From positions 992,001-1,056,000 of the forward strand of contig NZ_VAJL01000001.1 of NCBI RefSeq assembly GCF_006175945.1: a stretch of 64,000 bases of DNA, read 5' to 3'. The translations under genes were made by a program, and so were the position numbers. Below the pieces are notes generated by a model that saw only the letters and a program-made list of their open reading frames with translations, was not told the origin of the DNA and did no database searches. The stretch is from Chryseobacterium mulctrae. Its GTDB lineage: Bacteria; Bacteroidota; Bacteroidia; Flavobacteriales; Weeksellaceae. Positions 39,314 to 48,140 of this stretch are shown in pieces; the stretch's first letter is position 1, and each line of letters starts with the position of its first letter.

Positions 39314-39623
39314 TTATAGAAATTTTTTTACAATTTGCAATGTGTGTAATAGCATTTTTAATATAGCCTGGCACAATGAATTCCCCATAAATTAGCGCCC
39401 CTCCCTCAATTAAAATACTTAGTTCTTGAGCAAACCTTCCCTTTTTTATAGTATTGTCAATTCTTTTAATTAACTCAGACTCCCAAAGTTCAGGATTTTC
39501 CCTTGTTTTTTCAATTAAATTATCATAAGATTTTGAATGTCCTAAGTTTTTAAAGCATTCTTTTAAATATTCTGTATTGATATCAGATGAAGGAAATAAA
39601 TCAATTTCTAATGTTTTTTTTAA
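39303..39623 (-). pseudogene. C-terminal fragment of OLD-family nuclease (GajA-like)
   Basis: The minus strand reads about 106 codons: [40 protein letters not shown] and later TIKKGRFAQELSILIEGGAL to the stop, overlapping the helicase start. The K-K-G-R-F-A-Q-E-L element and the IPGYIKNAI-like end are typical of OLD/TOPRIM nucleases such as GajA. The ATPase and most of the TOPRIM domain are absent. The 5' side joins a ligD fragment directly at about 39620, so the gene was cut by a rearrangement. Confidence 0.6.
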
Positions 39624-39862
39624 CCATACGGATGATCTTCTACCATCATCGCAAGTCTTTTGATATTCGGATCCAGTGAAGGCCCTTTCGGTACCGCCCA
39701 GCTTTTCAGGACGCCATCCATTTCCAGACGAAAATCATAATGCAAATGTGAAGCATCGTGTTTCTGAACGACAAATCTCAATTCTTTTCCTGACGGAACA
39801 CCGCCGAAGGGTTCAGGTGTTTTGTCTTCTGATCTTTTTTTATGATATTTTGATAAGCTCAT
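39620..39862 (-). pseudogene. 5' fragment of ligD (3'-phosphoesterase domain)
   Basis: 80 codons with [40 protein letters not shown] and [20 protein letters not shown], the start of the LigD 3'-phosphoesterase domain (H-D-A-x-x-L-H-Y-D-F-R). The frame breaks at DHPYG, where intact proteins continue with the Y-x-x-F-E-G-x-I-P segment. The ligase and polymerase domains are absent. It probably no longer acts in end joining. Confidence 0.8.
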
Positions 39863-39957
39863 ATTAATTTCTTTAACAAAAAAAATCTCCCTGACAATGC
39901 CAGAAAGATCAGATCATTAAAAAGCTTTCTGCTGTTTGCTGTTTGCTTTTTAAATTA

Positions 39958-40146
39958 TTATTTATGCTTATCTTTTAAATAAGCTTCAAGTGTCTTGCGG
40001 TCATTAGACCCCGTTGCCCGGATTGCTCCGGTTACTGCCTGTGAGCTTACGCCCAGTTTATCTTTGAAATATTGAATTTCATAATTTTCAGAACCACTGA
40101 CCTGGCTGCGGTCACGCTGGTCTTTTTTTGATTTATTGTCTGCCAT
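39958..40146 (-). CDS. DUF3606 family small protein
   Basis: 62 residues: a charged start (MADNKSKKDQRDRSQVSGSE) then NYEIQYFKDKLGVSSQAVTGAIRATGSNDRKTLEAYLKDKHK, the DUF3606 pattern of a small helix-turn-helix-like module. Often found next to ligD-type or stress genes in Bacteroidetes and Proteobacteria. Function unknown; likely an intact small DNA-binding or stress protein. Confidence 0.8.
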   Translation of the reverse strand: MADNKSKKDQRDRSQVSGSENYEIQYFKDKLGVSSQAVTGAIRATGSNDRKTLEAYLKDKHK

Positions 40147-40407
40147 AATGTGATTTTGATGAAAAGAAACAAATAAAATGCCAGTGTAATGACATCAATA
40201 GCCACAAAGCGAAGATTACATGTTGATTGTAGAATAAAAGTTTCAAAAGAAGAACCAATATTCATTTACAGAGCCTTATCCACAGGAATACGAAATTGGC
40301 TGCCTAGAAATAAGTTTTTGTACAAAAGTCACATCACATAATTCCATATTCTCAGTGATTTTCAAATAATTAATAAAAATAAGAATCCTTCAGTCAACCC
40401 AAATAAC

Positions 40408-40866
40408 CTAACAACTTATTGCAATTTTCTTTTTATCAATAAATTTCTGTTTCAATTCCATCATATCCTCACTGACTTTTTCATCAAGTATTTTGGCATA
40501 ATGCTGTGTTGTCTTAATACTCTTATGACCTAGCATTTTACTCACACTTTCAATTGAAACCCCGTTAGATAAAGTGATCGTTGTTGCAAAAGTATGGCGT
40601 GCAATATGATAGGTCAATTCTTTGTTAATTCCGCACAGGTCAGCAATCTCTTTAAGATATGCATTCATTTTTTGATTACTAAGAATAGGCAGCAACTTTC
40701 CAGTATTAAGACATACAGGGTGATTTCTATACTTTTCAATAATTTTCTCTGTTTGAGAAAGCAAGGGAATATTAGAAGTAGTTTTAGTTTTCTGACGTTT
40801 GGTATAGATCCATTGAGAACCATCAAGTCCTAAATTGATATTTTGGTATGTTAACCCGTAGTGCAT
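40408..40866 (-). pseudogene. Tyrosine recombinase, C-terminal fragment
   Basis: About 150 residues retaining ELTYHIARHTFATTITLSNG (box II His/Arg), VSKMLGHKSIKTTQHYAKIL (His and catalytic Tyr). The N-terminal half with the first catalytic Arg is missing. The apparent ATG lies inside the left end of the adjoining IS982-type element, so the gene was cut by that insertion or a deletion next to it. Matches the Bacteroidetes phage-integrase/mobilisation type. Confidence 0.82.
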
Positions 40867-41830
40867 TATAAAAAAGGTTACTCATAATACGAAAATTTCG
40901 TATATTGTATTGACTATCAATCTAATACGTTATGAATAACCTAGATGCAATTTACGATTTTATTTTAAAGGAATTAAGAAAATTAACCATCAAAGAAAAT
41001 TTTTATTTCAAACCAATTAAACCAAAATTATCTGATTTAGAGCTCATTGCAATAAATATTTCTGCGGAATATTTATCGATAGATTCAGAATATCAGTTGT
41101 TTAGATACCTCTCTAATTCAAAACTAAAGGGAATGATTGAGAGAAGTGTGTTTAATCGCAGAAAAAGAAAGCTTTTCTTACACTTGGAAAATATTAGAAA
41201 ACTTATGGTTGCTAAATTTAATGAGATGGAAACCACTTTTATTGTAGATTCGATGCCTTTAGAAATCTGTAAAAACGCAAGAGCGAACCGCTCTAAAATT
41301 TGTAAGGAAAATGAATTTTCGTTTCCCAGCAAAGGTTATTGCGCTTCTCAATCGAGTTATTATTATGGTTACAAATTACATGCTGTTTGTTCTGTTTCCG
41401 GAGTTTTCCAAAGTTTTGATATTTCTACAGCAAGCATTCATGATATTCATTTTTTGCAAGATATCAAGCATCAAATGAACAATTGTACGTTGATTGGAGA
41501 CAGGGGTTATTTATCCACCCAAGTGCAAACAGATTTGTTCAATTATGCGAATATAAAGCTGGATACACCCATGAGAAACAACCAAAAAAATTATCAAAAA
41601 CAAAAATATATTTTCAGAAAATCCAGAAAAAGAATTGAGACTTTATTCTCTCAACTTTGCGACCAATTTAAAATCAGAAACAATTACGCAAAATCTTTTA
41701 ACGGTTTTAAAAAAAGGGTATTGAGCAAAATAACAGCATTAACTTTCATTCAGTTTGTAAATGTTTTTGTTTTCAGTAGAAAAATGAATAGACTTAAAAT
41801 TGAATTAATTTAATAATGCACTACGAGTTA
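40853..41830. mobile_element. IS982-family insertion sequence
   Basis: About 980 bp. The ends TAACCCGTAGTGCATTATA (left) and its near-complement ATAATGCACTACGAGTTA (right) are 18-bp inverted repeats with one mismatch, the type seen in IS982 elements (ACCC...). One transposase gene fills the interior. The target duplication could not be identified: flanks read GTATGT and GTATAT. Confidence 0.85.
40932..41813 (+). CDS. IS982-family transposase
   Basis: 293 residues, standard length. It has ELIAINISAEYLSIDSEYQLFRYL at the N-terminal side, then the DDE core: FIVDSMPLEICKNARANRSKIC, YGYKLHAVCSVSGVFQSFDIS, TLIGDRGYLSTQVQ and a late KSRKRIETLFSQLCDQFKIRNNYAKSFNGF carrying the acidic Glu. The frame is intact. 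A palindromic sequence upstream (TACGAAAATTTCGTA, 40889-40903) may shape its promoter. Confidence 0.95.
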   Translation: MNNLDAIYDFILKELRKLTIKENFYFKPIKPKLSDLELIAINISAEYLSIDSEYQLFRYLSNSKLKGMIERSVFNRRKRKLFLHLENIRKLMVAKFNEMETTFIVDSMPLEICKNARANRSKICKENEFSFPSKGYCASQSSYYYGYKLHAVCSVSGVFQSFDISTASIHDIHFLQDIKHQMNNCTLIGDRGYLSTQVQTDLFNYANIKLDTPMRNNQKNYQKQKYIFRKSRKRIETLFSQLCDQFKIRNNYAKSFNGFKKRVLSKITALTFIQFVNVFVFSRKMNRLKIELI

Positions 41831-41912
41831 GTATATTAAAAATAACTTTGCAATGTTCCCCTATTTTTATCTTTAGTATTCATAAATTTGCAGTTATCTA
41901 TAACAATTAACT

Positions 41913-43256
41913 ATGATCAAAAGTTACCCCACAAAGCCGATCGACAAGATCACACAGCCCGTTCAGCGATTTATCCAGCAGGAAAAGTCCGGAGGATTAC
42001 TTTTAGGGATCAGTGTGATCATTGCTTTGATTTTGGCCAATTCACCATTATCCGATGGCTACCATCATTTTCTGGAGCAGACCTTTGGATTTCAATGGAA
42101 TGGGGAAAGTTTTTTCGATTTTACCGTCCATCACTGGATCAATGACGGATTGATGTCTGTTTTCTTTTTCGTGGTGGGGCTTGAGCTTAAACGGGAGATC
42201 ATCGGTGGTGAGCTTTCCAATCCGCGGAAAGCCATGCTTCCCATTGTTGCGGCAGTTGGGGGAATGGTCATGCCGGCATTGATATTCCTACTGCTCAATC
42301 CTTCCGGAGAAATGCATAAGGGATGGGGCATCCCTATGGCCACAGATATTGCTTTTGCTTTGGGCGTGCTTTTTCTATTGGGAAAAAAGATCCCACTCTC
42401 CTTGAAGGTATTTTTAACTGCCTTGGCAATCGTAGATGATCTGGGAGCAGTCCTGGTAATCGCATTTTTTTATACATCGAACATTGAAATGACCTACTTG
42501 CTGATAGGACTTGGCATTCTTGCAGTGATGTACCTGGGGAATAAGCTTGGCGTCAGATCGATCTTTTTTTTCGCATTCCTTGGTATCTGCGGTGTATGGA
42601 CATGCTTTGTAATTTCAGGCGTTCACGCCACGATCGCTGCTGTTCTGGCGGCTTTTACCATTCCGGCAGATGTGAAGATCAAGGAAAATCTGTTCATTGC
42701 CAAGATCAGCAGCTATCTGGAAAGGTTTAAAAATTTAGACCCTACTGAAAATACACCTACATTGACCAACGACCAGCTGCATGTCCTGGAAAAGATCAAT
42801 GAGGCGACAAATGCCGCCACTCCTCCCCTTCAGATATTGGAACACGCAATGCATCCCGTTGTAACTTTCGTTATCATCCCGATCTTTGCAATAGCCAATG
42901 CCGGGGTATCGTTTAATATTGACCTTAACAGTTTATTTGACACCAATATCGCATTGGGTGTAGCATTGGGCTTGTTGGTCGGAAAGGTCTTAGGTGTTGT
43001 CGGCTTCACTGCTGTTTTTATTAAACTAAAAATTGCCCAATTACCTGAGGGAATGAATATCCGTAATCTGCTCGGACTTGGTTTTCTGGCATCCATTGGA
43101 TTTACAATGTCCCTGTTTGTGACCTCCCTTGCCTTTAGCCACGAAGAATACCAGACACAGGCAAAGATCGGCATATTTGCAGCCTCATTGATCGGAGGAA
43201 TCATAGGCTATATCATTCTTAACAAAGATTCTAAACCAACTCAAACCGATGAATAA
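41913..43256 (+). CDS. nhaA: Na+/H+ antiporter NhaA
   Basis: 447 residues with about eleven membrane segments. NhaA signatures are FQWNGESFFDFTVHHWINDGLMSVFFFVVGLELKREIIGGEL, GWGIPMATDIAFALGVL with the ATDIAF motif, LTALAIVDDLGAVLVIAFFYT with the essential Asp pair, and GMNIRNLLGLGFLASIGFTMSLF. It exports Na+ (and Li+) in exchange for protons. The frame overlaps the next gene by 8 bp, so they are co-expressed. A consensus-like promoter (TTG, then TATCTTTAG) is seen near 41852-41880 just after the IS982 end. Confidence 0.96.
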   Translation: MIKSYPTKPIDKITQPVQRFIQQEKSGGLLLGISVIIALILANSPLSDGYHHFLEQTFGFQWNGESFFDFTVHHWINDGLMSVFFFVVGLELKREIIGGELSNPRKAMLPIVAAVGGMVMPALIFLLLNPSGEMHKGWGIPMATDIAFALGVLFLLGKKIPLSLKVFLTALAIVDDLGAVLVIAFFYTSNIEMTYLLIGLGILAVMYLGNKLGVRSIFFFAFLGICGVWTCFVISGVHATIAAVLAAFTIPADVKIKENLFIAKISSYLERFKNLDPTENTPTLTNDQLHVLEKINEATNAATPPLQILEHAMHPVVTFVIIPIFAIANAGVSFNIDLNSLFDTNIALGVALGLLVGKVLGVVGFTAVFIKLKIAQLPEGMNIRNLLGLGFLASIGFTMSLFVTSLAFSHEEYQTQAKIGIFAASLIGGIIGYIILNKDSKPTQTDE

Positions 43257-44535
43257 TATCTTTAATTTTATTAATCTTCACAATGGTGAGGAGAAAAAGG
43301 ATAAAGTACTGGAAAATGTGACGTCCAACATCTCGTTCAGAGGTTCCAATCTCTGGATATTAGCTTGTGCTATCATCATTGCATCCGTTGGGCTTAACGT
43401 CAATTCTACTGCGGTCATTATTGGGGCCATGCTTATTTCTCCATTGATGGGTCCTATTGTAGGAGCAGGATTTGCGCTTGGAACCTATAACTTTCCTCTG
43501 CTCAAGAAATCTTTTAAGAACCTTCTTATCGCAACGGTAGTGAGTTTATTGGTTTCAGGATTCTACTTTTACATAAGTCCCTTCAAGGATGTACAGTCAG
43601 AACTTTTGGCAAGGACTGCACCTAACATCTACGATGTTCTCATCGCATTTTTTGGTGGTCTGGTCGGGGTCATTGCGATAACCAGGGTAGAAAAGGGAAA
43701 TCCTATTCCGGGCGTAGCGATCGCCACTGCATTGATGCCTCCTTTGTGCACCGCCGGATTTGGTCTGGCAACTTTTAATTTCTCCTATTTTCTGGGTGCC
43801 TTTTACCTTTATACGATCAACTGCTTTTTCATATGCATTGCGACTTTTCTTGTTGTGAAATATCTGCATTATCCCTCCTCTATTGTTGACAGCAAATATG
43901 AAAAAAGGATCAGGTACAGCATATCTTTCTTAATATTGGTAATGATCGTTCCCAGTTCATATCTGGCCTACAATCTGTACAATGAAAAGAAATTCACGAA
44001 GACCGCAGAAATTTTTCTTCAGAAAGAATTTGAAAAAAATGGATACACATTGATCTACAAAAAGATAAACTACAACGCCAATCCCAAGACCATCGACGTT
44101 GCATTCCTAAATAAAAAATTCACTGCCGAAGAGATCAAGTCTTACAACAAGATGCTTTCTGATAACGGGCTTGCAAACACAAAGATAAACCTCAGGCAAA
44201 ACAATTCCGATCTGAAATCAGAGATACTGAGTGAGATCAACAAAAACAACACTACCTTATCGGAGAAGGACATAGCATTATCCAGCCTGCGGTCAGAACT
44301 GGATAATTATAAAGTGTCAGACTCCACATTAGGCAAAGAGATACAGATCCTATATCCGGATATGTCCGGCGTTTCTTACGGAAAGATAGCCCAATATCCC
44401 GAAACGGACAGTGCAAGGCTCCAATTTGTGATGATCTACTCTGGAAAAAAAGTGAATGAATTACAGCTTAAAAGCTGGCTTGAAAAAAGACTGAATGAGA
44501 AAAATGTCAAACTTTTAAACAATTCTGAAAACTAG
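43249..44535 (+). CDS. DUF389 family membrane protein
   Basis: 428 residues. The first half is the DUF389 membrane domain: LWILACAIIIASVGLNVNSTAVIIGAMLISPLMGPIVGAGFALG and GVAIATALMPPLCTAGFGLATFN, five to six helices. The second half (about 240-428) is a soluble region with a coiled coil (LSEINKNNTTLSEKDIALSSLRSELDNYK) near 330-355. Function is unknown. It overlaps nhaA and is likely part of the same ion-homeostasis operon. Confidence 0.9.
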   Translation: MNNIFNFINLHNGEEKKDKVLENVTSNISFRGSNLWILACAIIIASVGLNVNSTAVIIGAMLISPLMGPIVGAGFALGTYNFPLLKKSFKNLLIATVVSLLVSGFYFYISPFKDVQSELLARTAPNIYDVLIAFFGGLVGVIAITRVEKGNPIPGVAIATALMPPLCTAGFGLATFNFSYFLGAFYLYTINCFFICIATFLVVKYLHYPSSIVDSKYEKRIRYSISFLILVMIVPSSYLAYNLYNEKKFTKTAEIFLQKEFEKNGYTLIYKKINYNANPKTIDVAFLNKKFTAEEIKSYNKMLSDNGLANTKINLRQNNSDLKSEILSEINKNNTTLSEKDIALSSLRSELDNYKVSDSTLGKEIQILYPDMSGVSYGKIAQYPETDSARLQFVMIYSGKKVNELQLKSWLEKRLNEKNVKLLNNSEN

Positions 44536-44552
44536 ATTGAAATATACTTCAA

Positions 44553-44582
44553 AAATGCCATTCCAATTTTGGAATGGCATTT
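44553..44582. terminator. Bidirectional terminator
   Basis: AAATGCCATTCC (44553-44564) and GGAATGGCATTT (44571-44582) form a perfect 12-bp stem between the DUF389 gene and the convergent dapB remnant. Confidence 0.92.
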
Positions 44583-44596
44583 TCCACAGATATATT

Positions 44597-45364
44597 TTAA
44601 GATAACATATCTGGAGTCTGAGCGAAAAAGTAAGGTCGCAGGATGTCTTCAAAATTGTACATTCCCTTCAGTTTGTTTTTAAGGTTCTCAGCGACAAACA
44701 ATGCACCGCTTCCGAAAGCCTCTCGTGATATTGACTCGTGGACAAGACGAATGGTCTGGTAAGGAAATCCAAATATGACCTCGTGTTTTCCAACGATACC
44801 GCCAGCCCTGACAGAGTTGATGCTTTCTGTCTCTATATCCAAAGTTTCCGCAATTTTCACTACTGTTCCCGAAACACCGGATTTTGCCTTAAAATGTTCT
44901 TAAACCACTTCTATATTAACACCGGCGCTATATTTTTTAAGAGCAATGCCGCAAACAAAAAGTAGTTGACGCCCAGCGTAATATAAGGCGACCAAAAAAC
45001 CACAGTGTCCCTTACAAGTTCTTCAGAACTCTGATGTCATTTTCTCTGTAATGCGAAATGGCTGAGATGATCTTGATCTTTTTACGGGCTGCGACCTTGC
45101 CATAAAGATGAATGCTTTCTTCGTTGGAAAAATCAATAATAAAGTCTACTGGATGATCCTCAAGTAATGTTTCAATGTCCGTGCTGCTTTGAGAATAGAT
45201 CAATGCGTCATCCGGTGAAGATATTCCAAGAATATCTTTTGCAGAAAGCTTATTAAGCATATCAGTTTTCTTCAGAACCCATTCAAGTGAAAATCCTTGT
45301 GCTGAAGAATGACATTTGCTACCGCTTTACCTGCCTTCCCAAATCCTAATAATCCTATCTTCAT
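44597..45364 (-). pseudogene. dapB-like reductase gene with multiple frameshifts
   Basis: Joining three frames yields a dihydrodipicolinate-reductase-like protein: MKIGLLGFGKAGKAVANVIL at the start (Rossmann loop), then DDALIYSQSSTDIETLLEDHPVDFIIDFSNEES, FWSPYITLGVNYFLFAALLL, SGVSGTVVKIAETL and SVRAGGIVGKHEVIFGF. Breaks occur near 45300, near 45015 and near 44925, so the ORF is inactive. An intact chromosomal dapB must lie elsewhere. It is placed between nhaA/DUF389 and the CLC gene, where a dapB-like gene appears to be part of the original cassette. Confidence 0.75.
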
Positions 45365-45589
45365 AATTACAATTTTTTATATTTTTTAATTGATGATTTC
45401 GAATAATTGATCGTAGTAAGATACAAAAAAAATGAAAGATCGTTTTCTACCATACTTTTAGGATACAGATCTTATTGATTTTACTGAGATAGAGATGCCT
45501 ATCCCATAAGCTTTTGGTATATTTGCAATAACCCTAAAAATTGCGCATTCTAATCAAGATCCTAGCGCTAATAAAAGCGATCCAAATAA

Positions 45590-47437
45590 GTGAATATCAA
45601 CAATAAAAAAAGATATATAAGTTTTCTCAGGTTCAAGAGAGACTTCCAAAAATATGGACTTGAAAAGGCCCGCAGCTATGAATTGATCCTCCATTGGCTC
45701 AACAACAGGCTCAGCCGCAGCCAGTTTTTACTTCTCTCCGGAATCCTAGTGGGCTGTACAGCAGGTCTGGCTGGTGTTCTGCTGAAAACAATAGTACACA
45801 ATATCCATTTCTTTATCACGAACAAGGTTCATTTTGAATATCAGATCCTGTTCTATATCATTTTTCCTTTTTTGGGAATCGTATTGACAACCAGCATCGT
45901 GTTGACGATATTCAAAGGACAGGACAGAAAAGGGATAGGCGCCATATTGTATGAGATCGCTCAGAATTCGAGTATCGTCTCTTCCGTGAAGACCTATTCC
46001 CAAATTGTCCAAAGTGCAATAACCGTAGGTCTCGGAGGATCTGCCGGTTTAGAAAGCCCTATCGCTGTGACTGGTGCGGCCATTGGTTCCAATTACGCGC
46101 AGACATACCGCCTGAATTACAAGGAACGAACACTACTTTTGGCAGCCGGAGCCACATCTGGTGTTGCCTCTGCTTTCAACGCTCCTATCGCAGGGGTCAT
46201 GTTTGCCTTTGAAATCCTACTGACAGGCGTGGTCTTTACGGATTTTATCCCGCTGGTAGTTGCTGCGGTATGTGGTAGCCTCTTATCCAGAATTCTGCTT
46301 CAGGAAGATATACTTTTTAGGTTCCATACCAGAGAAGCATTTGATTACAGGAATCTACCCTACTATCTTATATTAGGTATTGTCACAGGACTGTATGCAA
46401 GATATTTTTTAATGGTTTCCCAAAAGGTAGAGCATTTTATCAAAGGTCTGAAAATGTCCAGATTGCGGAAGGCAATGCTGGGCGGTGCCATCCTATCGTT
46501 ACTCTGCGTGCTTTTTCCGCCACTGTTCGGAGAAGGTTACGATACCGTGAAAGCTTTTACCAATGGTAATACCAACTCGATCATCGAAAACAGTCTCTTT
46601 AGATATTTTGACATCAAAGAATGGACGATCATTGTATTTCTAATTTGTGTATGCCTGTTAAAGGCTTTTGCAACATCTTTCACCATTTTCAGCGGCGGAA
46701 ACGGAGGTAATTTTGCACCATCACTTTTTGCAGGAGGAACCGTCGGATTTTTATTTGCCGTAATCTGCCAGCAGATCGGCTTTAAGGACGTTCCTGTATC
46801 AAACTTAGTTCTGGTAGGAATGGCCGGTGCGATGAGCGGTGTTCTTTACGCCCCGCTAACTGCCATATTTCTAATTGCTGAGTCCAGTTTTGGATACGAC
46901 CTTTTTATACCTTTGATGATCGTTTCAGTGATCTCTTACCTCATTGCAAAATGGTTTTCACCGATATCCCCAGAACTAAAATCTTTGGCCGACCAGGGTA
47001 AGATTTTCACGAATCAGCATGACGAGAATCTTCTTTTCTCACTCCATACAGAAGATTTCATTGATAGATACTCCCAAACCATTAATGAAAATGCTTCAAT
47101 AGAAGAATTGTCTGATCTAGTTAAGAACGGGAACAAGAATTTTTTCGCAGTTATCGATGATCATAAAAAGTTAAGAGGTATTCTAACGTTAGATGATATC
47201 AGACCTTATTTTTTCAATGATGAAAATGATTTGACCCTTACGATAACAAAAATAATGAGAGCCCCGGCAGCATTCATCCATCCCGACGATAAGCCGAGAG
47301 AGATACTCCAGATCTTTGACAACACTGGTACGTGGAGCTTGCCTGTCGTCGATCAGCAGAATATCTTCCTTGGGTTTATTTCGAAATCATCGATTTTAAT
47401 GAGTTACAGGCAGTTGCTGAAAGGATATTCCAATTAA
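45590..47437 (+). CDS. CLC chloride channel/antiporter with CBS domains
   Basis: 615 residues from a GTG start. CLC motifs are VGLGGSAGLESPIAVTGAAIGS (GSAGLE with the gating Glu), ATSGVASAFNAPIAGVMFAFEILL, FSGGNGGNFAPSLFAGGTVG and GMAGAMSGVLYAPLTAIFLIAE. A C-terminal pair of CBS domains (about 475-610) with GILTLDDIRPYFF and LPVVDQQNIFLGFISKSSIL is present. It may move chloride or exchange Cl- for protons and help with acid or salt stress. The gene is transcribed away from the dapB remnant. Confidence 0.92.
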   Translation: MNINNKKRYISFLRFKRDFQKYGLEKARSYELILHWLNNRLSRSQFLLLSGILVGCTAGLAGVLLKTIVHNIHFFITNKVHFEYQILFYIIFPFLGIVLTTSIVLTIFKGQDRKGIGAILYEIAQNSSIVSSVKTYSQIVQSAITVGLGGSAGLESPIAVTGAAIGSNYAQTYRLNYKERTLLLAAGATSGVASAFNAPIAGVMFAFEILLTGVVFTDFIPLVVAAVCGSLLSRILLQEDILFRFHTREAFDYRNLPYYLILGIVTGLYARYFLMVSQKVEHFIKGLKMSRLRKAMLGGAILSLLCVLFPPLFGEGYDTVKAFTNGNTNSIIENSLFRYFDIKEWTIIVFLICVCLLKAFATSFTIFSGGNGGNFAPSLFAGGTVGFLFAVICQQIGFKDVPVSNLVLVGMAGAMSGVLYAPLTAIFLIAESSFGYDLFIPLMIVSVISYLIAKWFSPISPELKSLADQGKIFTNQHDENLLFSLHTEDFIDRYSQTINENASIEELSDLVKNGNKNFFAVIDDHKKLRGILTLDDIRPYFFNDENDLTLTITKIMRAPAAFIHPDDKPREILQIFDNTGTWSLPVVDQQNIFLGFISKSSILMSYRQLLKGYSN

Positions 47438-47523
47438 ACATTACTATCAAAAGGATCTAAAATTATGTACCTATTAATAGACAAGTGGAGTAGGAATGAA
47501 TTTTGTTATGATTGAGAAAAAAA

Positions 47524-47667
47524 ATGGAAGGAAAGCAATTATTTAATTACGAAGACAGCGAAAATAAAGATAATTCAGCTGAAGACAAACAAAAACCTGA
47601 TGTCAATATTTTTCTAAAAGTCATTCAAATTATATTGAGCATCATCTTAGGCGCAATGCATGTCTAA
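47524..47667 (+). CDS. Small membrane-tail protein, 47 aa
   Basis: A 47-codon frame, MEGKQLFNYEDSENKDNSAE then a hydrophobic C-terminal helix (VNIFLKVIQIILSIILGAMHV). It overlaps the start of the next membrane-protein gene by 8 bp, and an A-rich leader precedes its ATG, suggesting translational coupling. It may be an accessory subunit; no family recognised. Confidence 0.6.
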   Translation: MEGKQLFNYEDSENKDNSAEDKQKPDVNIFLKVIQIILSIILGAMHV

Positions 47668-48034
47668 AGAATTAAATATTTCATATTGGTTTATTGGAGG
47701 GCTTATCATTTGGGGAATTATCGCATTTTTGAGAAGGAATGGAATACTCATACCTCTAATCAATGATCATTTGACTGATCTATACAGTGTCCCTATGTTC
47801 AGTTATACGATAATGAAAATCATGAAGCTCACCTATTATCCGGATTGGAGACCGGATCTGAAGTTTTTGCTGGGAGCTGCACTTAATCTGACCATTGTAT
47901 TTGAAATTATATGTCCGTTACTATCAGCAAGATATACAGCTGATTTTATAGATATTATCTGCTACTTTTCAGGTGCGCTAATATATCATTTAGTATTACA
48001 GAGAATTTATTATGTAGATTCAAAATCATTATAA
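47660..48034 (+). CDS. Small membrane protein, hypothetical
   Basis: 124 residues with four hydrophobic segments: YWFIGGLIIWGIIAFL, VPMFSYTIMKIMKLTYY-like, FLLGAALNLTIVFEIICPLL and DIICYFSGALIYHLVL. The start overlaps the preceding small ORF. It resembles short VanZ- or magnesium-citrate-like membrane proteins in Bacteroidetes only in general hydrophobic pattern; no firm family. Part of the ion-homeostasis island. Confidence 0.7.
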   Translation: MSKELNISYWFIGGLIIWGIIAFLRRNGILIPLINDHLTDLYSVPMFSYTIMKIMKLTYYPDWRPDLKFLLGAALNLTIVFEIICPLLSARYTADFIDIICYFSGALIYHLVLQRIYYVDSKSL

Positions 48035-48140
48035 TTGAATTCAAGGCCATCAATACGCTAAGGATACGTTACTGCGGTCAGGAACAATATATTTTCTTAA
48101 AATGTGAGGTTTTTTTCTGTAGACCCCTGTATTACTGATC

